A stretch of 64,000 nt of DNA from NCBI GenBank assembly GCA_012845835.1, contig JABAKD010000017.1, forward strand, positions 3,037,001 through 3,101,000, read 5' to 3'. Origin of the DNA: Undaria pinnatifida. Its lineage: Eukaryota; Sar; Phaeophyceae; Laminariales; Alariaceae. Positions 58,042 to 64,000 of the stretch are shown one piece after another. The translations under genes were made by a program, and so were the position numbers. The notes below the pieces were generated by a model. It was not told the DNA's origin, did not search any database, and saw only the letters and a program-made list of their open reading frames with translations. Positions within the stretch are counted from its first letter, which is position 1, and every line of letters begins with the position of its first letter.

Positions 58042-59722
58042 GACCAATGCTAGGATAAGGGGGTTATGTTGTTTTTTCGGCCTTTTTTTGCGGTGGCCCG
58101 GAGTCACTCGCGCGAGTGAGCCCCTGTTCCTTTGCGGCCTTGAGCTTTGGTGCTACTTTAATCTAGCGACATGAATCCGCAACGCGATAATTATCCCCGC
58201 TGCGCCAAGCAGATCGCGTAATAAAGTCGTTTCGTCAGCGAGGTACAGAGTCACTAGTGCGAGTATGATAGTAATAGTATGATAGTTATAGTATGATAGT
58301 AATGGTATGATAGTAATAGTATGATAGTAATAGTATGATAGTAATAGTACGATAGTAATAGTATGATAGTAATAATGGTATGATAGTATTAGTATGATAG
58401 TAATAGTATGATAGTAATAGTATGATAGTTATAGTATGATAGTAATGGTATGATAGTAATAGTATGATAGTATTAGTATGATAGCAATAGTATGATAGTA
58501 ATAGTATGATAGTAATAGTATGGTTGTAATAGTATGATAGTAATAGTATGATAGTAATAGTATGATAGTAATAGTATAATAGTACTAGTATGATAGTAAT
58601 AGTATGATAGTAATAGTACGATAGTAATAGTATGATAGTAATAGTATGATAGTAATAGTATGATAGTATTAGTATGATAGTAATAGTATAATGGTAATAG
58701 TATGATAGTATTATTATGATAGTAATAGTATGATAGTAATAGTATGATAGTAATAGTATGATAGTAATAGTATGGTAGTATTAGTATGACAGTAATAGTA
58801 TGATAGTAATAGTATGATAGTAATAGTATGATAGTAATAGTATGATAGTAATAGTATGATGGTATTAGTATGATAGTAATAGTATAATAGTATAATAGTA
58901 TGATAGTAATAGTATGATAGTAATAGTATGATAGTATTAGTATGATAGTAATAGTATAATAGTAATAGTATGATAGTAATAGTATGATAGTATTAGTATG
59001 ATAGTAATAGTATGATAGTAATATTATGATAGTATTAGTATGATAGTAATAGTATGATAGTATTAGTATGATAGTATTAGTATGATAGTAATAGTATGAT
59101 AGTAATAGTATCATAGTAATAGTATGATAGTAATAGTATGATAGTAATAGTATCATAGTAATAGTATGATTGTAATAGTATGATAGTAATAGTATGATAG
59201 TGATAGTATGATAGTATTAGTATGATAGTAATAGTATGATAGTAATAGTATGATAGTAATAGTATGATAGTAATAGTATGATAGTAATAGTATGATAGTA
59301 ATAGTATGATTGTATTAGTATGATAGTAATAGTATGATAGTAATAGTATGATAGTATTATTATGATAGTAATAGTATGATAGTAATAGTATGATAGTAAT
59401 AGTATGATGGTATTAGTATGATAGTAATAGTATAATAGTAATAGTATGATAGTAATAGTATGATAGTAATAGTATGATAGTAATAGTATGATAGTAATAG
59501 TATGATAGTAATAGTATGATAGTAATAGTATGATAGTAATAGTATGATAGTATTAGTATGATATTAATAGTATGATAGTAATAGTATGATAGTATTAGTA
59601 TGATAGTAATAGTATGATAGTAATAGTATGATTGTACTAGTATGATAGTAATAGTATGATAGTATGATAGCTTAGACCCGGCAGTGAAAAACGGGGTCAC
59701 CTCCCTTGCCGTAGCCTGGGTC
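58042..59722. mobile_element. MITE family A enlarged by an internal 14-bp minisatellite
   Basis: The left part (gaccaatgctaggataaggg, CTCGCGCGAG palindrome, 'gacatgaatccgcaacgcg', 'gaggtacagagtcactagtg') and the right part ('cccggcagtgaaaaacgggg', 'ttgccgtagcctgggtc') are a normal family A element. At the right-hand palindrome, after gtgcgag, about 1.4 kb of TATGATAGTAATAG-type repeat replaces 'tggctcaaa'. Flanks are ttcg/ttct. Confidence 0.85.
58265..59670 (+). repeat. 14-bp minisatellite, about 100 units
   Basis: Units tatgatagtaatag with variants gtattag, gtaatgg, gattgta. Because 14 is not a multiple of 3, the stop-free minus strand (ctattactatcata) gives the same Tyr/Leu/Ile peptide in all three frames; the 227-codon ORF there is an artefact. 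Confidence 0.95.
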
Positions 59723-59852
59723 TTCTCGGGAGTTGTTAATCGTGAGCAATGAAGGCCTACTGAAGGGGTGAGTCAGCGAGTGAGATGGTCAAGCGCAAAA
59801 CATTGTGTACACACTGAGATTGCGCCACATAACCCGGTCATTCATGTTGGTT

Positions 59853-59917
59853 ACATAGCACTACCCACTGGCCCACGTAGTCAATGTGACTACGTGGGCC
59901 AGTGGGTAGTGCTATGT
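59853..59917. repeat. Perfect 31-bp palindrome built from a tRNA-like box-A half
   Basis: The arm TGACTACGTGGGCCAGTGGG plus tagtgctatgt is present in both orientations around a 3-bp spacer (atg, 59884-59886). tgggccagtggg fits a Pol III box A. After the right arm a degraded T-arm ('ccttcgatcg') follows at about 59937. Confidence 0.85.
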
Positions 59918-59975
59918 AGTTAACAAAAGTCGTATCCTTCGATCGTGCAGGTTGAGCCGTCAGCAATGCGCTGTT

Positions 59976-60391
59976 TCAAATTGCACTCTCTGTATAGTTG
60001 ATCATGCCATCTGCGGAAGGCGTCATGTGAGTAGACGCTCCACTATCGCAAAGCCGGGCCTCATCCCCTACCTGCCAAGCCGACCCCCCTTTCCCCTTTT
60101 TGCCCAAAACATGACTGCACTCGCCTGTTTCTCCGGCCATGGGAGCTGAAGCCTCCACCATATCATAATCATCATCGCCGTCCGACGCCGCCAGCACATC
60201 TTCCCATGTTCCTCTTTCGACGTGGGGCAGATATCAGCGGCGTGCCCCTGTTCGTGGCATCGGTTGCATAGCAACATAGCATGGCCTGCATGGCCAGCAT
60301 TGGACCCCTTCTTCCTGTTTCCAGAAAGTCGGTGATGCCGCTCTCGTACAACCTTGATGATGTCATCGCGGCCGATACTGTCACGAGGCAC
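59976..60391 (-). pseudogene. Ty1/copia gag zinc knuckle and protease fragment
   Basis: Minus strand: a zinc knuckle CNRCHEQGHAADIC (CX2CX4HX4C) in one frame. After a frameshift near 60195, the frame continues DGDDDYDMVEASAPMAGETG to RLCDSGASTHMTPSADGMIN, the aspartic protease site (DSGAS-HM) of copia polyproteins. The fragment is cut at 60391 by the LTR-type element that begins there, and ends in the palindrome region at its other side. Confidence 0.8.
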
Positions 60392-60580
60392 TACTCCGCA
60401 AGACCGCGGAGCAGCAAGGGACCGTCCTCGAGGGAAAGCTGCTGGGGTGCAAAAGGTGCTCCATGGCGAAGGGCCTCCGCCGAGGCATCAAGCGATCCAC
60501 ACACACACGGTAGTGCGTGGCGAGGGGACAGCCCCGGAGATCCCTGTTACGAAATCGGTGAGAGTCAATTGGCGGACTCT
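60385..60580 (+). repeat. Terminal direct repeat (LTR-like), left copy
   Basis: Starts near 'ggcactactccgcaagaccg' and runs through 'ctccatggcgaagggcctcc' and 'ggtgagagtcaattggcgga'. It matches 61715-61838 plus 62465-62535, the right copy split by an insertion. A TGG at 60581 (tggcttgagcg) or at 60601 (tggtaccaggagcg) could be the primer-binding site. Typical TG...CA ends are not evident. Confidence 0.65.
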
Positions 60581-60618
60581 TGGCTTGAGCGTAGAAGTTC
60601 TGGTACCAGGAGCGAAGG

Positions 60619-61530
60619 ATGTCTGCACAGGAGAGAGACTCCTCGGAAGAGATTCAGCAGCTGAGGAATGAGCTTCAGTTGGTGATGGAGGAGAGGCAAG
60701 CATCGGAGCCAGGTACTATAGGGGGGTCCCCTTTGGGACATACTTATTGCAGTGGCTCGGGTCACTCGCGCGAGTAACCCCCCCTTCCGTGGAGGTGTTG
60801 AGCTTTAGTTCTCCATTTAAATTTTGTAAAATCAAAATCCGCAATGTAATGGCAATCTACGCCGCGACAAGAATCGGGTGGATTATTTTCGAACGCCAGG
60901 TACGGAGTCACTCGTGCGAGTGGCTCAAACGCGGTAGTGAAAAATGGGGTACGTCCCCTACAGTAGCCTCGGTCATCGATGATGCACGATATGAGGGACA
61001 TGATGACCGAGCTGATGAGGAACAACGACCCGTCGGGGTCCAGCAGCGCTGAGGGCAGCGCTGCTGTAAGGGGCAGCCCGCGAGGGGCTGAACCCACTGC
61101 TGTAAGGCGTAGCCCAGAAGAGGCTGAGCCAACTGCTGCGGCACGACAAATTTCTGCTGTTGGTGCTGCTACTGCCGGAGGCGAAGCGCGAGCATATACA
61201 ACTGCAGCAAGAGGGACGATTTTTCGTGTGGGTGCCTCGCGTAGTGTTGGAGTGACGGGACGCAGAGGAGCTGCTGTTCCCGTCGCGGTTGGCCCAGTCA
61301 GGAGTCAGCCAGATCAGACAAGGGGGGCTGGAGAATGGGGGTCATACCCCGGCGTTGAGTTGGGAAAAGAGTATTGGCATGATATGACTCTCTCAGACTA
61401 GCTGTCGAACACACCGCTGTCCCACACTTTAGTGGGGGGAAAACCCGAATTTACTGCCTGGACCAGAGACGCCAGAGGTACTACGCGGAAGGAGTGGGTT
61501 TCCTATCTGCTTTGGAGTCATGAGAGGGAA
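60619..61530 (+). pseudogene. Copia-type gag ORF interrupted by a MITE
   Basis: ATG 60619 starts MSAQERDSSEEIQQLRNELQ, LVMEERQAS; then a family A element (60706-60974). The frame resumes MMHDMRDMMTELMRNNDPSG and an Ala/Gly/Ser/Arg-rich stretch to HDMTLSD, TAG (61399-61401), then LSNTPLSHTLVGGKPEFTAW, TRDAR and, after a shift, YYAEGVGFLSALES. Removing the MITE and one ATCG joins the two halves in frame. The 'KPEFTAWTRDARxYY' block looks like the start of a copia gag. No protease or polymerase follows before the right terminal repeat, so the element is non-autonomous. Confidence 0.65.
60706..60974. mobile_element. MITE family A, 269 bp, inserted in gag, 4-bp target duplication
   Basis: Flanked by ATCG (60702-60705, 60975-60978). 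Right end cccctacagtagcctcggtc; left end gagccaggtactataggggg, somewhat decayed. Same length as the copy at 10029-10297. Both palindromes present. Confidence 0.9.
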
Positions 61531-61714
61531 GGATTGTAGTGAAGCTGAAGTCTGAGCATTCGGTCGTGTTTCTGTTGACCGGGAACCTGTACAGCTTTTA
61601 CGGCTACCGGGTCGACTGCAGCACTAGGGAAAGATGCCCGTGCTGTACTCGCCCGGGGAAAACTGACCAACAAGCCCGTGGGCAACATAAACGACTATCA
61701 CTGCACTCCCACTC

Positions 61715-61838
61715 GGCACTAGTCCGCAAGACCGCGGAGCAGAAAAGGATCGTCCTCGAGGGAAATTCTGCTGGAGTGCAAAGGGTGCTCCATGGCGAAG
61801 GGCCTCCGCCGAGGTATCAAGCAGTCCACAAACACAAA
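61715..61838 (+). repeat. Terminal direct repeat, right copy, first part
   Basis: 'ggcactagtccgcaagaccg', 'aggatcgtcctcgagggaaa' and 'gtgctccatggcgaagggcc' match the left copy, to 'ccacaaacacaaatgacg'. The rest of the repeat resumes at about 62465 ('gtactacgtagtgtgcggcg', 'ggcccggaggtccctgttgc') and ends near 62535. Confidence 0.7.
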
Positions 61839-61848
61839 TGACGCTATT

Positions 61849-62106
61849 TCCTTTTTTTCTTTTCCCGGAAAAAACGGAAATATGACGTCGGTGGGATTCG
61901 ATCCCACGATATTTATTTTGTTGGTTATACACTATACCGTAGTCGCATATGACCCCCCCGTAGTCAGATACCTGCACGATAGGGTTTTGTGGATTTGCGT
62001 GGGCCAGTGGGTAATGCTATAGTCTATATCCAGAAAAATATATGTCGTGGGTTCGAATCCCACCTACTTCATATTTCCGCAATTTTCCGTGAAAGGAAAA
62101 AAATGA
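61849..62106. repeat. Head-to-head pair of tRNA-derived SINE-like copies
   Basis: Two inversely oriented copies face each other. The minus copy (about 61950 to 61849) ends tcgtgggatcgaatcccacc then gacgtcatatttccg. The plus copy (about 61995 to 62106) has tgggccagtgggtaatgct (box A), gtcgtgggttcgaatcccac (box B, perfect T-stem) and acttcatatttccg. Each is followed by the same 'tttccg...ggaaa' tail. Acceptor and anticodon stems do not fold properly, so these are not functional tRNA genes. They sit within the split right terminal repeat. Confidence 0.65.
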
Positions 62107-62554
62107 AATGACGTACTTGCGAGAGCGCGGAATATCTGGTCAAGCGAGCGATCGCTGTCCAGTTGTACGCAACAACAGCTCTGTCTGTTCGCGTGTTCTA
62201 CGACTTTACCAGCACCGTCCCGTGCGGTATCCACTTGGTATCCCCACAAGCGTGATCAACCAAACAATGCCATCTGCTGCCGTCAAAGTGAGCTACGTAC
62301 TTCGTATTCCGCCAGAGAATATGAACCATAACGCCGAATAATCTCTAGAACAACAAACAACATATTAGTCTACTCTTATCGGTTTCCGATTCCAAATAAC
62401 ATTTCCCATGACGTCTTTGCGAGCGTGCGCGCTGGAGACGTGAATAGTTGTGATAGTTTGCTTCTGAGTACTACGTAGTGTGCGGCGAGGGGATAGGCCC
62501 GGAGGTCCCTGTTGCGAAGCCGGTGAGAGTGGCGGACTCGCAAACATATCTTTT

Positions 62555-62635
62555 GTTGGTTATATAGCACTACCCACTGGCCCACGGAGTCACAGGACTA
62601 CGTGGGCCAGTGAGCAGTGCTATGTAACCAGCAAT
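62555..62635. repeat. Imperfect palindrome of the same tRNA-like half
   Basis: 'ttggttatatagcactaccc' and the complement-side 'gtgctatgtaaccagcaa', arms of about 35 bp around ggagtcacagga. Second copy of the structure seen at 59853-59917. Confidence 0.75.
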
Positions 62636-62741
62636 TCAGTGTCGTCGCCTTAGCATCTCTCAGGTGGGTGCGTTTGTAATCAATCGTAACCCAATGGTAC
62701 TGTACTTGTCGATCATTTTTGCTCACGGAAGCCTTACGCTA

Positions 62742-62800
62742 CGGGAGAGGTGCACCAATTACTTTTGAGGACCCTCACTTGAGCGACTGTCTACCTCACC
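62742..62800. mobile_element. Family C left-end fragment
   Basis: 'acgctacgggagaggtgcacc' with 'cctcacttgagcgac' following; no right end seen. Confidence 0.4.
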
Positions 62801-63084
62801 CATAACACCTTGAACCCGTAGCGTTGACTCTGCCTGACTGTGTGCTTCGCTCGTAGATCAGCAGCCACGAACTACTATTGCAGGCAATGTGTATATCAAG
62901 GCTATCCAATTGTTACCTACAAGTTACTCACGCTGATCTGATTGATTTGACCAGATTCCTACGCGCAAAACTTGCACTTTCTCGTCTCTCGATACCACTA
63001 TAGTCTACCCTAATATCTTCGTAAGAACGACGTACGTACGTGGTGCGACGCCTGATGCATGTTGTGTCGTTTCGGCATTAAAGC

Positions 63085-63320
63085 AAGCGATAGGCGACAC
63101 CGCCGACGCGTCTCTTCCACGATTGCGGGGCGTTTCATGCGTTTCGCAACGGAAAAAAGGCCCGTTGTGTCGACTCGTAATGCGAACGTCTGACATCTGT
63201 ATGTTTTTGCCATGAAGCGAGGCACGAGACACGAAGTCGCCGACGTGTGTTTTCCTCGATTGTGTGGCGTTACATGTTACGTTTCACGACAGAAAGTCCC
63301 TTGATGTCGACACGTGCTAG
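63085..63320 (+). repeat. Diverged ~90-bp direct repeat, spacing ~145 bp
   Basis: 'cgccgacgcgtctcttccac', 'gattgcggggcgtttcatgc' recur as 'cgccgacgtgtgttttcctc', 'gattgtgtggcgttacatgt', with 'gtgtcgactcgt' / 'atgtcgacacgt' following each. The remaining 63321-64000 shows no recognisable gene. Confidence 0.6.
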
Positions 63321-64000
63321 GGCTCCTGCTTTCTACATTCGTGTTTTAGCCCAAGCCCCTCTTATCAGGCATTCCATCTCATCGCCTCTGCTTCGACACG
63401 GTTCTTCGCCTCGTACACCAACACGAACTCAAAATGTCCGGCTTTGACGATGAGTTCGCCAAGCTCCTCGCCAAGCGGCGGAGTGTAGAGATTACGGCAC
63501 CCCCAACCGAGTGCGAAGGGCAGAGGTGCAGCAGAATGCCTAGCAGTGTATGCGTAAAAACGCTCCGCTTGTGAACAGCACGTCGAATATTCTAATCGAC
63601 GCCGTCGTTGCCGCTGCGTCGCCGCCACCGCTTTTGCTGTGAGTGCTCGTAAAAACCTGCACACAGGAGCGAGTTCGAACTCATGTGTAAAAACGGCTCC
63701 AATTTCCTATCGGTGCCGACCCGTCACTAAACTCGCAAACCGTTTGTACCAGCATTGTCCAGTCTTTTTGGTGATAAACGTGTTGTGTCCATGCTATCCG
63801 ACCAAGAACGCTAAAGATCGGGAGAGCTACCGCCCCGTAGACAATACATCGTGGTCCCGGCCAAATACCCAAGCCCTGCTGCTGTTATGCTTCAGTTGTA
63901 CTCTCGCTCTCGCCACAGTTTTGTGTCGATATGCAAACAGACGGTTTTTTACAAATGCACGCTGTCCTCGGGCGTGCGTCATAAAGTAACGAGCTGGTCA

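Noticed and set aside
58473-59156. 227-codon minus-strand ORF rich in Tyr, Leu and Ile
   Set aside because: Product of the 14-bp minisatellite; the same peptide appears in all three minus frames.
62000-62075. Functional tRNA gene with perfect T-arm
   Set aside because: Box B is perfect, but acceptor, D and anticodon stems do not pair; better read as a SINE-like copy.

Overview
This is nuclear DNA of an intron-rich eukaryote. A stramenopile, most likely a brown alga of the Ectocarpus type, fits best. The reasons are long phase-0 introns, a membrane receptor kinase of the kind expanded in brown algae, a large membrane protein with 'polymorphic outer membrane protein' (POMP)-type repeats and a multi-pass C-terminus (a combination I know from brown algal gene sets), Ty1/copia elements, and very dense small repeats. 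The taxon is an inference; the two host genes and the repeat families are read from the sequence.

Layout: (1) 1-1780, a higher-order minisatellite. (2) 1.8-9.6 kb, nested small inverted-repeat elements and sequence with no gene I can defend. (3) 9,657-30,849 (+), the centrepiece: one receptor kinase gene of at least 13 exons, all introns phase 0. Seven beta-propeller-like repeats, six on their own exons, are followed by a Ser/Thr-rich stalk, one membrane segment, a cytoplasmic linker, a helical region resembling the four-helix bundle of MLKL/HeLo-type proteins, and a TKL-type kinase with an HGD (non-RD) catalytic loop. Its introns are packed with MITE-like elements. (4) 31-43 kb: a palindrome-rich satellite, a LINE endonuclease fragment, telomere-like repeats, a decayed coiled-coil ORF (-), a decayed copia polymerase (-), and diverged repeats. 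(5) 43,776-50,566 (+), a broken POMP-type membrane protein gene with three in-frame stops and two frameshifts. (6) 50.6-58 kb: gene-poor, with ~300-bp tandem repeats, poly-C tracts and a long-TIR element. (7) 58-62.6 kb: a MITE carrying a 1.4-kb minisatellite, copia gag/protease remains, an LTR-type element whose gag is split by a clean MITE insertion, and tRNA-like palindromes.

Four families of small elements recur and insert into one another. I call them A (~269 bp, 4-bp target duplication), B (~260 bp), C (~250 bp, 5-bp target duplication) and D (~530 bp, ~72-bp terminal inverted repeats). The propeller, helical bundle and kinase would together form a sense-and-signal receptor. Its biological role, possibly defence or cell death, is inference only.
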